Assembly: GCF_001708505.1 (NCBI RefSeq)
Contig: NZ_CP015992.1
Location: 1,302,001 to 1,366,000 of the forward strand
Origin: Pseudomonas sp. TCU-HL1
Lineage (GTDB): Bacteria; Pseudomonadota; Gammaproteobacteria; Pseudomonadales; Pseudomonadaceae
Direction of reading: 5' to 3'
Length of the DNA stretch: 64,000 bases
Shown here: in pieces, positions 16,259-25,162 of the stretch
Layout: each line of letters starts with the position of its first letter
Numbering within the stretch: the first letter of the stretch is position 1
Translations under genes and position numbers: made by a program
Notes under the pieces: model-generated
What the model was told of the DNA's origin: nothing
The model's input: only the letters and a program-made list of their open reading frames with translations
The model's database searches: none

Positions 16259-17704
16259 TTAGCCAAGCGCCTCATCGACCGCCACCTTCTCCCAGGTCTG
16301 GCGTTTGCGGTACAGGGTCGAGGCACTGACCTCCAGCAGGGCTGCCGCCTTCGGCAGATTGCCCCCGCAGAGGGCGATGGCGCGCTCGATGATGCGCTTC
16401 TCCTCCAGCCACAAGGGGAGTATTTCCTGATCGTCCCGCGGTTGCTTAGTTATAGCCGGACGTCCTCTGGCCGTTATCGCAGTGCTCGGCTCCTGGGCAT
16501 TCACCACGCCCTTCTGCAGGAAGGCGTGCAGCGACTCGGGCAACATCTCGGTGGTGAGCTGCTCGCCCTTGCCGAGCACCACCATGTTCATGATGACGTT
16601 CTCCAGCTCGCGCACATTGCCGGGCCAGGGGTAGGTGCGCATGATCGCCTCCACTTCCTTGGAGAAGCCCTGGAACGTCTTGTTCTCTCGCACACAGATG
16701 TCCTGCAGCAGCTTGCGGGCGATCAACAGGCAGTCGCCGTCGCGCTCGCGCAGCGGCGGCAGACGCAGCGGAATCACATGCAGCCGGTAGTACAGGTCCT
16801 CGCGGAAACGCCCGGCACGCACCTCCTCCAAAGGATCGCGATTGGTCGCGCAGACGAAGCGGATATCGACCTGCTGGCTGACGCTGGAGCCGACCTTCTG
16901 GAATGTGCCGGACTGGATGAAGCGCAGCAGCTTGCTCTGCAGCTCCAGGTCCATCTCGCAGAGTTCGTCGAGGAACAGCGTGCCGCCGTCGGCCAGGGTG
17001 GCCGCGCCGTCGCGCTCGCTATGGGCACCGGTGAACGCGCCCTTCACATGGCCGAAGATCTCGCTCTCCATCAGATCGCGGGGAATGGCGGCGCAGTTGA
17101 TGGTCAGGAAGGCCTGGCCGGCCCTGTCGCTGAGGCGATGCACGGCCTCGGCGCACAGCTCCTTGCCGGTGCCGCTCTCGCCAGTGATGAAGATGCTGGC
17201 CCGGCTGGATGCCGCGCTCTCGATGATCCGGTAGACCCCCTGCATCACCGGCGAGGCGCCGACCAGCCCCTCGAAATGGTCGCGCTCGTAGCGTTGCTGG
17301 TAGCTGTCGAGCATGTCCTCGAGGCGATGCTGCTTGAGCACATTGTTGACGGTAACTAGCAGGCGACTGGCGTCTATGGGCTTGGTCAGGAAGTCCACCG
17401 CGCCCAGGCTCACCGCTTCCATGGCGACGCTGGCCGAGTCGCTGGCGGTGACCACCACCACCTCCACGTCGATGGCCTTCTCGTTGATGTAGCGCAGAAC
17501 CTCGAAGCCGTGCATGTCGGGCAAGCTGAGATCCAGAAGCACCAGATGAAAGCATTCCTTGCCCAGCGCCAGGAGTGCGTCGGTACCGTTCGCCGCATGC
17601 ACCACCCGATGGCCTTGGGTCTCGAGGTATTCGCGGTACAGGATGGCCAGGGGCAGGCTGTCTTCGACCAACAGCACCGAGGCGTTCACTCCACTCTCGC
17701 GCAT
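16259..17704 (-). CDS. Sigma-54-dependent response regulator (NtrC family)
   Basis: A 481-residue enhancer-binding protein. Receiver domain 1-120 (Asp in LVLLDLSLPDMHG, Lys in FLTKPIDAS); AAA+ domain about 145-375 with Walker A GESGTGKE, the sigma-54 contact loop GAFTGA, Walker B-type GGTLFLDEL and arginine finger region FREDLYYRL; C-terminal Fis-type HTH about 435-478 (NLPKAAALLEVSASTLYRKR). It starts after agggaga 7 bases upstream and follows the hybrid kinase gene by 12 bases, so they are co-transcribed. Its likely targets are the shared TTCGCAAAATGCAA-type sites in front of five sigma-54 motifs in this island. It resembles LuxO/HydG-type regulators in layout. Confidence 0.95.
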   Translation of the reverse strand: MRESGVNASVLLVEDSLPLAILYREYLETQGHRVVHAANGTDALLALGKECFHLVLLDLSLPDMHGFEVLRYINEKAIDVEVVVVTASDSASVAMEAVSLGAVDFLTKPIDASRLLVTVNNVLKQHRLEDMLDSYQQRYERDHFEGLVGASPVMQGVYRIIESAASSRASIFITGESGTGKELCAEAVHRLSDRAGQAFLTINCAAIPRDLMESEIFGHVKGAFTGAHSERDGAATLADGGTLFLDELCEMDLELQSKLLRFIQSGTFQKVGSSVSQQVDIRFVCATNRDPLEEVRAGRFREDLYYRLHVIPLRLPPLRERDGDCLLIARKLLQDICVRENKTFQGFSKEVEAIMRTYPWPGNVRELENVIMNMVVLGKGEQLTTEMLPESLHAFLQKGVVNAQEPSTAITARGRPAITKQPRDDQEILPLWLEEKRIIERAIALCGGNLPKAAALLEVSASTLYRKRQTWEKVAVDEALG

Positions 17705-17716
17705 CGCGGTTCTCCC

Positions 17717-20323
17717 TTAGGCCGGCTGACTGATATTGAAGCGTTGGCGATAAGCCGTCAGGGTAGCGTCCAGAATGTCACTGGTTTCTGGCAGTAATTG
17801 CGAGACCCGTTCCCGGTCCATGCGTTTGCAGGCCGACTCGATCTCCCGGGCCAGCGCCGAGAGCTGGCTGGCGCCGAAAGTGGCGGCATTGCTCTTGAGG
17901 GTGTGCGCTTCGTCCTCCACACCGTGGCAATTCGACTGGGCCAGATGCGCGTGGATGGCGTCCATGCGCCGCTGGGCCTCGTTGACGAACAGGCCGATCA
18001 TCCGCTCTAGCATCGCCTCAGAGGTCTCTGCGGCCAGGCGCGTGAGAATAGCCTCGTCCATCAGTTTCAATCCAGCCATGGTGTCTACCTCTGTGTGTGG
18101 GAGAGGAACATGCTCCAGGCAGTTGTCGATGGCCTGGAGCAGAGTTTCGCGGGTGAAGGGTTTGCCGACGAAGCCGTTCATGCCCACCGCCAGGCAGCGC
18201 TGGGAGTCTTCGCGCCTGGCATTGGCGGTCAGGGCGACTATCGGGATGGCAGCATAGGGCGACTGCCCCTCGCGGATGCGGCGGGTCGCCTCAAGACCGT
18301 CCATGGACGGCATGCGCACATCCATCAGAATCAGGTCGAAACAAGTCTGCTCCAGCAGGGTCAGCACTTCATGACCGTTTTCGGCGACCACGACCTGATA
18401 ACCGGCCTGTTCCAGTTGGGTGACCGCCACCAACTGGTTGGCCGGGCTGTCCTCGGCCAGCAGAATCCGCCCGTGCCGGCGCGGCGCCGGCTCCGCCGCA
18501 CTGGTGGCCGGGAGTGAAGGCGCAGGGGCCAGCGCGAACAGCTGCAACAGCCGCGAATAGTTCACCGGTTTCTCGATCACCTTGCTCCAGTCGCCGTCCT
18601 GGGCCTCGACCGCGGTGGCCAGGCGTTTGCGGTCCGCCATCAGCACCAGGCGGCCGCCGCCCTGACGAAAGCGCTCGAGCTGGCGCCGGGCCGCCGCGTC
18701 CAGCGGCTCGGCGGCATCGAGGAACAACCAGCCTACGGCATCTGCCTGGCCCAGCGCGTCCGCCACCCCCGCGGCACCTTGCGCCGTCAGGCCGAGCAGG
18801 CCCAGCTGGCGCACCAGCGTGTCGGCCAGTACCGGGTTCGGCGACACCGCCCTGGCCGTGCCCGTCGCCGCTTGCGGCGCAGGCCCGGCCTCGACTATGC
18901 CCAGTGGCACACGGAAGCTGAAGCGCGAGCCCTGTCCGAGGGTGCTGTCGAGGCAAATCGCGCCTCCCATGGCCTCGACCAGGCGGCTGCAGATCGATAA
19001 TCCCAGTCCGGCGCCGCCGTGCAGGGTCGCGTCGGTGCTGTCGACCTGGGTGAAGGCCTCGAAGATTGCCGCCTGCTTGACCTCGGGAATGCCGATGCCG
19101 GTATCGCGAACCGAACACTCCAGGATGAAGCGGTCGTCCTGACGCTCGGCCAACTGCAACTGCAGGATGACCCCGCCCTCGCGGGTGAACTTGATGGCAT
19201 TGTCGATCAGGTTCAGCAGCACCTGGCGCAGGCGTGCCTCGTCGCCCAGGCAGCGACGCGGCAGGGCCGGTTCGTAGAGCAGGGCCAGATCGATAGGCCG
19301 GTCGCTGAGCGCCAGTGCCTTGACCGCCAAGGTCGATTCGCACAGCTCCACCAGGTCGAAGGGCGCGCTGACCAGCTCCAGCGCCTCGGACTCAATGCGG
19401 GCGAAATCGAGGATATTGTTGATCAGCGCCAGCAGCACGCTGGCCGACTGCTGCGCCGACTCGATGTACAGCTGCTGGCTGTCGTTCAGCTCACTCTCGG
19501 CCAGCAGATCGACACAACCCATCATGGCGTTGAGCGGCGAGCGTATTTCGTGGGTGACGTGGGCGAGGAAGTCGGACTTGGCCTGGCTGGCCTTCTCCGC
19601 CGCCTCCTTGGCCTGCAGCAGGCCCTGCTCGGCCTGCTGGCGCTCCGCCTCGCGCTGTGCCAGCGCCCGGGACATGCGATTGAAGGCCTGGGCCAGGTCG
19701 TGGAACTCTCTGCTGGTGACCGCCCCGAGCGGCGCGTCGGTATGCCCGTGCTCGATCCGGTTGAGGCCGTCGCGCAGGCTGCGCAGGTCCCGGGTCAGCA
19801 GCACGCCGATCAGCCATGAAGTCGCTATCACCAGCAGCAGCGCCAGCACGGCGATCACGATCAGCCGGTCACGGGCCTGGCCGAACAGCCGCTCGAATCC
19901 CGTGGTGGCCATGCCCAGCTCAAGGTGGCCGACCGGGAACTCGTCGACGTAGATCACTTTTTGCGCATCGAATACACCATCGGCTACTGTCGCCACCGAG
20001 ATGTCGGGCTCCAGGCTACGCATGTGCGACGGGCTAGAGCCGCGGTCGACCAGTATCCGCTGATTGTCACGGATGCGCAGGTACAGGCTGTCACGGTTGG
20101 CCATCACACTCTCGGCAACCGCTTCCAACGCAGCCAGGTCCGAGGACACTACAGCGTCGCGCACCAGCACTGCCAGCTCCTCCGCCTCGGCGTCGAAGCG
20201 CTCGGTGAAGGACTGCTCGTTGGACACCCGCAGAAAGTACAGGCTGGTCCAGACCAGACCGATCAGGATCAGGGTCTCGACCAGGGCGATCCCCAGGATG
20301 ACTTTCAGCCGGAAGGAAATCAT
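17717..20323 (-). CDS. Hybrid sensor histidine kinase with HAMP, receiver and Hpt domains
   Basis: An 868-residue membrane kinase. TM1 about 7-31, a short periplasmic domain, TM2 about 155-175, HAMP about 175-228, HisKA (phospho-His in LAHVTHEIRSPLNAM), HATPase (DTGIGIPE, GLGLSICSR), a degenerate receiver-like segment about 490-600 that lacks the usual Asp pocket, a full receiver about 615-735 (LILMDVRMPSMDG, FVGKPFTRE), and a C-terminal Hpt with His in DEAHTLKSNAATFG. The layout is a complete phosphorelay that could feed the adjacent sigma-54 regulator. The ATG overlaps the stop of the PhnD-like gene by four bases, so the periplasmic binding protein is probably its sensory partner. Confidence 0.93.
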   Translation of the reverse strand: MISFRLKVILGIALVETLILIGLVWTSLYFLRVSNEQSFTERFDAEAEELAVLVRDAVVSSDLAALEAVAESVMANRDSLYLRIRDNQRILVDRGSSPSHMRSLEPDISVATVADGVFDAQKVIYVDEFPVGHLELGMATTGFERLFGQARDRLIVIAVLALLLVIATSWLIGVLLTRDLRSLRDGLNRIEHGHTDAPLGAVTSREFHDLAQAFNRMSRALAQREAERQQAEQGLLQAKEAAEKASQAKSDFLAHVTHEIRSPLNAMMGCVDLLAESELNDSQQLYIESAQQSASVLLALINNILDFARIESEALELVSAPFDLVELCESTLAVKALALSDRPIDLALLYEPALPRRCLGDEARLRQVLLNLIDNAIKFTREGGVILQLQLAERQDDRFILECSVRDTGIGIPEVKQAAIFEAFTQVDSTDATLHGGAGLGLSICSRLVEAMGGAICLDSTLGQGSRFSFRVPLGIVEAGPAPQAATGTARAVSPNPVLADTLVRQLGLLGLTAQGAAGVADALGQADAVGWLFLDAAEPLDAAARRQLERFRQGGGRLVLMADRKRLATAVEAQDGDWSKVIEKPVNYSRLLQLFALAPAPSLPATSAAEPAPRRHGRILLAEDSPANQLVAVTQLEQAGYQVVVAENGHEVLTLLEQTCFDLILMDVRMPSMDGLEATRRIREGQSPYAAIPIVALTANARREDSQRCLAVGMNGFVGKPFTRETLLQAIDNCLEHVPLPHTEVDTMAGLKLMDEAILTRLAAETSEAMLERMIGLFVNEAQRRMDAIHAHLAQSNCHGVEDEAHTLKSNAATFGASQLSALAREIESACKRMDRERVSQLLPETSDILDATLTAYRQRFNISQPA

Positions 20324-21195
20324 GGCGTATGCGCCTCTGCCTCTTCGCTCGGCTCGAGCGTGCCTGGAATGCCCTGCCAGTCCAATGCGGCGACTTCAGC
20401 GTAGTCTGCATCGACGGTCGCGGCGAAGGCCTGGAACCTGAGCCTTTCCAGCAATTTGCGCCCGCGCTCGGAGTCGGCGAGGCGGATCAGCGCCTGCTGC
20501 ACCCGACCCTGCAACGCGAGCGGCACCCGCGGATGCGCGGCGATGGGGTGCGGCGGATAGCCCGGCGACTGCCACAGCACCCGCAGCGCCTCGCGCGCCT
20601 CGGGTGTGGTGCTCTTGAGCGTGCGCCACACCCCGCCGCCGGCCGCGGCGAAGCCGCGTTGTACATTGAAGTACACCGAGTCGTGACTGCGCACGAACCG
20701 CACCTCGACCGGGATGCCTCGGGCCGCCAGCTCCCGGCGGGTGATCAGGGAGGCGGCGAAGGCCGCCGGCGACGGGAACACCAGGCGCTGGCCGGCCAGG
20801 TCCTCGAGGCGCTTGAAACGGCTGTCGCGGCGCACCACGATCAACCCCTTGAGCCGTCCCGGCGCCTGCGCCACCAGGGCGTTGTAGCCACTGCTACGGC
20901 TGAATACCGCGTAGTGGTAGGGGTTCATGTAGGCCAGGTCGTAGTCGCCGCGGCGCAGGCCGTCTTCGAAGGCTGGGATATCCACGGCGGTCTTGAACAC
21001 CAGCTCTATCCCGCTGTCGCTGCGCACCTGCTCGATCAGCGGTTGCCACAGCGAATACAGCTTGGCCGCCGGCTGCTGCGGCACAACGCCCAGGGTCAGT
21101 ACCTGAGCGTGGCTGCCCTGGGCCAGGCCCAGCGCGAGCAGCGGCGCGGCAAGAAGCCGGAGTGGAAGGCGGTGCATCGGTCTTGGCTGGCGCAT
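20320..21195 (-). CDS. PhnD-like periplasmic substrate-binding protein (sensor partner)
   Basis: About 291 residues from the ATG at 21195 (one at 21177 is also possible; neither has a strong ribosome site). A signal peptide (LPLRLLAAPLLALGLAQGSHA) is followed by LTLGVVPQQPAAKLYSLWQP and YDLAYMNPYHYAVF, hallmarks of the phosphate/phosphonate PhnD-type binding proteins. No ABC permease or ATPase gene lies nearby; instead its stop overlaps the start of a hybrid kinase. Binding proteins of this type are known to serve as ligand sensors for kinases, which is the inferred role. It is the first gene of the sensory operon, downstream of a sigma-54 motif. Confidence 0.88.
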   Translation of the reverse strand: MRQPRPMHRLPLRLLAAPLLALGLAQGSHAQVLTLGVVPQQPAAKLYSLWQPLIEQVRSDSGIELVFKTAVDIPAFEDGLRRGDYDLAYMNPYHYAVFSRSSGYNALVAQAPGRLKGLIVVRRDSRFKRLEDLAGQRLVFPSPAAFAASLITRRELAARGIPVEVRFVRSHDSVYFNVQRGFAAAGGGVWRTLKSTTPEAREALRVLWQSPGYPPHPIAAHPRVPLALQGRVQQALIRLADSERGRKLLERLRFQAFAATVDADYAEVAALDWQGIPGTLEPSEEAEAHTP

Positions 21196-21231
21196 GATCG
21201 GGACTCGGGCTGCCGGTGTCGAAAGGTACAA

Positions 21232-21248
21232 AGCAAATTCAGGACCAG
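21232..21248 (-). promoter_or_regulatory. Sigma-54-like promoter of PhnD-kinase-regulator operon
   Basis: The minus strand reads ctggtcctgaatttgct, with GG and GC separated by ten bases and a TTTGC -12 element. It lies 37 bases before the start at 21195. Confidence 0.6.
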
Positions 21249-21304
21249 CCGCAAAACGCCACGCTATCCACGGAAAACTCCGCATCGGGCCGACTCCATT
21301 TGCA

Positions 21305-21359
21305 TTCTGCTTTGCATTTTGCGAGGCCACCCCATCACTCTAGACCCATTTTGCAAAAG
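21305..21359. promoter_or_regulatory. Enhancer-like sites B and C between divergent operons
   Basis: The minus strand of 21305-21324 reads tcgcaaaatgcaaagcagaa, matching site A. A half-like element cattttgcaaaag lies at 21347-21359. They sit about 57 bases from the minus-strand sigma-54 motif and about 75 bases from the plus-strand one, so they could serve both. Confidence 0.6.
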
Positions 21360-21432
21360 TCTCGGCCGAGGCATTTCGCTATTTCGGCAAGCACCTTGGC
21401 CAGGCCGGGCCTCTGCATTGCCAAGGGAGGCC

Positions 21433-21449
21433 CTGGCACGCTTCTCGCT
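21433..21449 (+). promoter_or_regulatory. Sigma-54 promoter of REC-EAL gene
   Basis: ctggcacgcttctcgct matches the -24 element TGGCACG perfectly and has GC at -12 with ten-base spacing. It is the best sigma-54 match in the window, 42 bases before the ATG at 21491. Confidence 0.75.
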
Positions 21450-21490
21450 GGCCCCCTGACGGTGTACGGCTAACGAAGGGGAGAAGGACC

Positions 21491-23605
21491 ATGACCGAGT
21501 CGGATGCAGGAACCAGGTCACTACGCCCGACGCCGGGCGCGGAGCAACCGCTGTCGGTGCTGGTGGTCGATGACGACGCGCTGATCCGCCTGCACCTGCA
21601 GCTGGCCCTGTCCAACGAGGGCCTGCGGATCAGCGAGGCGGCCAGCGGCCAGCAGGCCCTGGAGCTGGCCAGTGGGAAGGTCTTCGACATCGTGCTGATG
21701 GATGTGCGCATGCCAGGCATGGACGGCTTCGCCGCCTGCGAGCGGCTCAAGCAGTTGCCCGGCCATGGCGCGACGCCGGTGGTGATGCTCACCGGCATGG
21801 AGGATCAGGAGTCGATCCGCCGCGCCACCCAGGTCGGCGCCATCGACTATGTCACCAAGCCGCTGAGCGCCACGGTGCTGGCCAAGCGCGTGCGGCATAT
21901 CGTCCAGGCCCAGCGCAACCACGCCGAGCTGGACAGCCAGCGCGCCAGCCAGAATGCCCTGCTGCACGCGATCCCCGATACCATTCTGCGCTTCGATGCC
22001 GAGGGCATCTTGCTGGCCTCGAAATTTCCGGAAGCCTGTCCGAGCCTGCTGAGAATGCGTTCGGCGATCGGCAGCGGCATCCGCGAGATCTTCTCCGGTG
22101 TTCCCCAGTTCGATCCCACCCAGGCCCTGCAGCGGGCCCTGCAGGGCGAGACCACGGCGATTCAGATCGCCTGGCCGGAGGCCGAGGAGAGCGTCTACGA
22201 GGTGCGCTTCGTCGCCAGCGCCGCCAACGATGTGATGTGCATCCTGCGCGACGTCAGCCGCCAGGTACGCCAGCAGCGCCGCATCGAACAGCTGTCGCTG
22301 ACCGACGGCCAGACCGGCCTGGCCAACCGCGCCTGTTTCCTACAGATGGCCCAGCGCCAGCTGGACGCCGCACCTGACCAGGCCCTGTGCATGCTGCAAC
22401 TGAGCTTCGCCAGCTACCCGAGCGTCAGCAGCAGCGTCGGCAGCAAGGCCGCCGATCAGCTCATCCGTGTGCTGGCCAACACCCTGGTCGAGGCTAGCGG
22501 TGCGCGTCGCCAGTTCGACTCCAGCGGCGCCGGCAACCTGCCCATCATCGCCCGCACCGGCGAGGCGGACTTTCATCTACTGCTCGGCAACGAGGGCGAG
22601 ACCTTGGACGCTCTGGTGTGGCGGGTGAGCCAGGCGGTCGATCAGCCTATCCAGGTCGAGCAGTACGAGTTCCGCCTACCCCTGCGCGTGGGTATCGCCA
22701 CCACCGAGGTGGCGAGCGGCAACGTCGATGAACTGTTCAAGATGAGCGGGCTGGCGGCGCAGAAAGCCTGCCAGCAGCAGTCGAGCGAGCCGCTGCTGTA
22801 CTCCCCGGCGTTGCAGCGCGAGAGCCAGCGCAGCCTGCTGCTGGAGTCCTCTTTGCGTCGGGCGCTGGCCCAGGGTGAACTGGAACTGGTCTACCAGCCC
22901 AAGGTCTGCGCCCACAATGGCCGGCTCAAGAGCCTGGAAGCTCTGTGCCGCTGGAGCCATCCGGAGCTCGGCGTCATCTCGCCGGCGGAGTTCATTCCCC
23001 TGGCCGAGGAGAGCGGTCTGATCCTGCCGCTGGGCGAGTTCGTGCTGGAGCGGGCTTGCCAGCAGATTCACCAGTGGCGCCTGGCGGGACACACCGAGGT
23101 GTCGATTGCCGTCAATGTCTCGGGGCACCAGCTCAACCAGCGCCAGGTCGATCGGCAGCTGTTCCGCCTGCTGGAGCGCTGCGATGTGCCGGAGGACGCG
23201 ATCGAGTTGGAGATCACCGAGAGCGTCCTGGTGGAGCAGGACCATGTGCTGGGGTTGTTGGAGCGGATCAGGGCGCGCGGGGTGCGCATCGCCATCGACG
23301 ACTTCGGCACCGGTCACTCGTCGCTGAGCATGCTCAAGACCTTTCCCATCGACATCCTGAAGATCGACCGCGCCTTCGTCAGCGAGATCGCCGATGAGCA
23401 GCGGGCCTACAGCATCGTCGACACCATCATCGCCCTGGGCCAGGCCTTGAACCTGACCCTGGTGGCCGAAGGCATCGAGACCGAAAGCCAGCTGCACTAT
23501 CTGCGCGCGCGCGGCTGCCACCTGATCCAGGGCTACCTGACCGGCCGGCCGATGAGCGCGGGCGATATCGAGCGGCAGTTTCTGCAGCCGCAACTGGCCT
23601 CTTAA
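21491..23605 (+). CDS. Response regulator with PAS-like, degenerate GGDEF and EAL domains (c-di-GMP phosphodiesterase)
   Basis: A 704-residue cytoplasmic protein. Receiver about 20-135 (IVLMDVRMPGMDG, YVTKPLSAT); a PAS-like linker; a GGDEF-type domain about 275-440 whose signature is replaced by TGEADF, so it should not make c-di-GMP; and an EAL domain about 450-700 with the catalytic set present: SLEALCRW, AVNVSGHQLNQ, LEITESVLV, IDDFGTGHSSL and LVAEGIET. It should degrade c-di-GMP under phosphorelay control. It starts after gaagggg-agaagg and lies divergent from the PhnD-kinase operon under its own sigma-54 promoter. It probably couples the island's sensors to attachment or detachment by the nearby pilus. 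Confidence 0.93.
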   Translation: MTESDAGTRSLRPTPGAEQPLSVLVVDDDALIRLHLQLALSNEGLRISEAASGQQALELASGKVFDIVLMDVRMPGMDGFAACERLKQLPGHGATPVVMLTGMEDQESIRRATQVGAIDYVTKPLSATVLAKRVRHIVQAQRNHAELDSQRASQNALLHAIPDTILRFDAEGILLASKFPEACPSLLRMRSAIGSGIREIFSGVPQFDPTQALQRALQGETTAIQIAWPEAEESVYEVRFVASAANDVMCILRDVSRQVRQQRRIEQLSLTDGQTGLANRACFLQMAQRQLDAAPDQALCMLQLSFASYPSVSSSVGSKAADQLIRVLANTLVEASGARRQFDSSGAGNLPIIARTGEADFHLLLGNEGETLDALVWRVSQAVDQPIQVEQYEFRLPLRVGIATTEVASGNVDELFKMSGLAAQKACQQQSSEPLLYSPALQRESQRSLLLESSLRRALAQGELELVYQPKVCAHNGRLKSLEALCRWSHPELGVISPAEFIPLAEESGLILPLGEFVLERACQQIHQWRLAGHTEVSIAVNVSGHQLNQRQVDRQLFRLLERCDVPEDAIELEITESVLVEQDHVLGLLERIRARGVRIAIDDFGTGHSSLSMLKTFPIDILKIDRAFVSEIADEQRAYSIVDTIIALGQALNLTLVAEGIETESQLHYLRARGCHLIQGYLTGRPMSAGDIERQFLQPQLAS

Positions 23606-23956
23606 GAAGTCGCCCAGTGCGGGCGCGCCGCACCCGAGGGCGGCCCCTGACAATCCCCTTCGCAACCCTGCTTGAACGGCTGTCGAGTTTGCTGCCAGTC
23701 GGCAACCCCTGGTTCCTCGCACAATCCATCCGATTCTACACCGCTCTCCCTATGCCTTGTCCTCCTTACGCCTGCCTGCCGGCAAGTCCTCCCCTGTCCG
23801 GCGGCATCGAGATGCCCGGCACGCGGCGGAGACCTGAAGGCCATGAGGTAGTGACGGAGTGCGGGGGATGAGCTGGGCGGGACGAACAGTATGAGCGAAC
23901 AGGGGGCGCGCACCGAGGCAAGGGCCTCGGGCTAGCTAGCCCCTGAGAGCTGTCTG
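23606..23956. other. Convergent intergenic region
   Basis: 351 bases between the converging REC-EAL and pilin-like genes. No gene is supported. A short hairpin (ccctga at 23941-23946 pairing with tcaggg at 23957-23962) overlaps the stop of the minus-strand gene and lacks a T-tract. Confidence 0.45.
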
Positions 23957-25120
23957 TCAGGGGGCGAAGGTGCCTTCACCGGTCGGCGGCACGCTGCGCC
24001 AGGCGCCGTCGCCGGCAGCCGCCGGCAGGTTCACCCGGAACGGTGCGGTGAAGGCCTCCAGGGCGTTCTGTGTTGGGTCGTTGGGGTCGGCGACCGGCTC
24101 GGTTGCCTGCAACTGGACGAAGGCTTCGCAGAGGATGTCGCTCTTGAGCGGCGCCAGCAGATCATCCAGTGTCGCTCTGAGCTGCTGATCAATACGGGCA
24201 CTGTCTAGCACCTGGGTGATGGCCGAGTACACCGCCGCGTTCACCAGGTCGGACTCCTGCAGTGCCATTGCCTGCGGGCAGCACAGGGTGCCAACCTCGA
24301 TGGGATCGAGTTGCTGGCCGGTTAACAGCAGCACTGAGTTGAGGGTAACCAGGGTAGTGTCCAGCAGGGCATTGATCGCCGGCAGGTAGTTGTCCAGCAC
24401 ATCGCCTTCGTCCTCGTAGCCGGCCGGGCAGTCGCAAGGCTCCGGAACGCTGACCAGGCAGGCGCTGTAGGCCGGCTCGGTGCCGATGGCGTCGAGGCTG
24501 ACGGCCTCGCAGGGCGACCCCGCCACCACCTTCTGCGAGACCCAGCGCGAACCAATGTCGGCGATTTCTATCGGGCAGCTCTGCGTCGTCTCGCGAAACA
24601 GAGCGCCGGGTAAACCGCTGGCGCCCTGGCCTACCGCGTAGTTGGGTTGACCCTGCAGGGCGTTGAAATAGCTCACACTGCCCGAGCCAGAGATGCCGTC
24701 GACACCGCGGTTATCGGTCGACTCGTCGCTGACGGCCTTGATACAGGGATCGCCCTCGCAGCTATTGCCGGCATAGTAGAGCGGCTCGCGAGTGGTGAAG
24801 CGATCATCGCGAACGCCGATCAGGGCTCGATAATTACGGTCCTGGCTGCGGTCGATATAGAACAGCCGGGGCGCATCGTGCTCGTCGAAGTCGGCCGCCT
24901 CGCCCAGCGCCTTGCCCTGGGCATCGACCACTATGGCCTTCTGTGACTGCTGGCTGACATAGCGCTTAACCAGGGCGTCGCGAATCGCCACTATGCCGAC
25001 CAGGCTGCCCAGCACCAGGATGGTGATCAGCAACAGCAGTTCGACGGTGATGACGAAGCCGCCCTGGGCCTTGCGCGCCCTGCCGGCGTGCGGGCGGTTC
25101 GCGGCATTCGAGCTGGACAT
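23957..25120 (-). CDS. Large pilin-like protein with cysteines (Tad locus)
   Basis: A 387-residue protein starting at ATG 25120, which has an aggag site 7 bases upstream; the ATG at 25126 is too close to that site. After a short basic leader comes KAQGGFVITVELLLLITILV and a hydrophobic helix, the same prepilin-type start as the Flp-like pilin of this locus (KKQGGFVMTSELVLITTTMV). A long globular periplasmic or surface domain follows, with about ten cysteines including CDCPAGYE and CCPQ, suggesting disulfides. It is the last gene of the secretin-TadA-TadB-TadC operon, 42 bases after tadC, the position often held by TadE/F/G minor pilins. I recognise no family for the large domain; a tip adhesin or minor pilin is inferred. 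Confidence 0.75.
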   Translation of the reverse strand: MSSSNAANRPHAGRARKAQGGFVITVELLLLITILVLGSLVGIVAIRDALVKRYVSQQSQKAIVVDAQGKALGEAADFDEHDAPRLFYIDRSQDRNYRALIGVRDDRFTTREPLYYAGNSCEGDPCIKAVSDESTDNRGVDGISGSGSVSYFNALQGQPNYAVGQGASGLPGALFRETTQSCPIEIADIGSRWVSQKVVAGSPCEAVSLDAIGTEPAYSACLVSVPEPCDCPAGYEDEGDVLDNYLPAINALLDTTLVTLNSVLLLTGQQLDPIEVGTLCCPQAMALQESDLVNAAVYSAITQVLDSARIDQQLRATLDDLLAPLKSDILCEAFVQLQATEPVADPNDPTQNALEAFTAPFRVNLPAAAGDGAWRSVPPTGEGTFAP

Positions 25121-25162
25121 GATCATTCTCCTCTCCGTTGATCGGCCGCGGCGGCACGCCGC

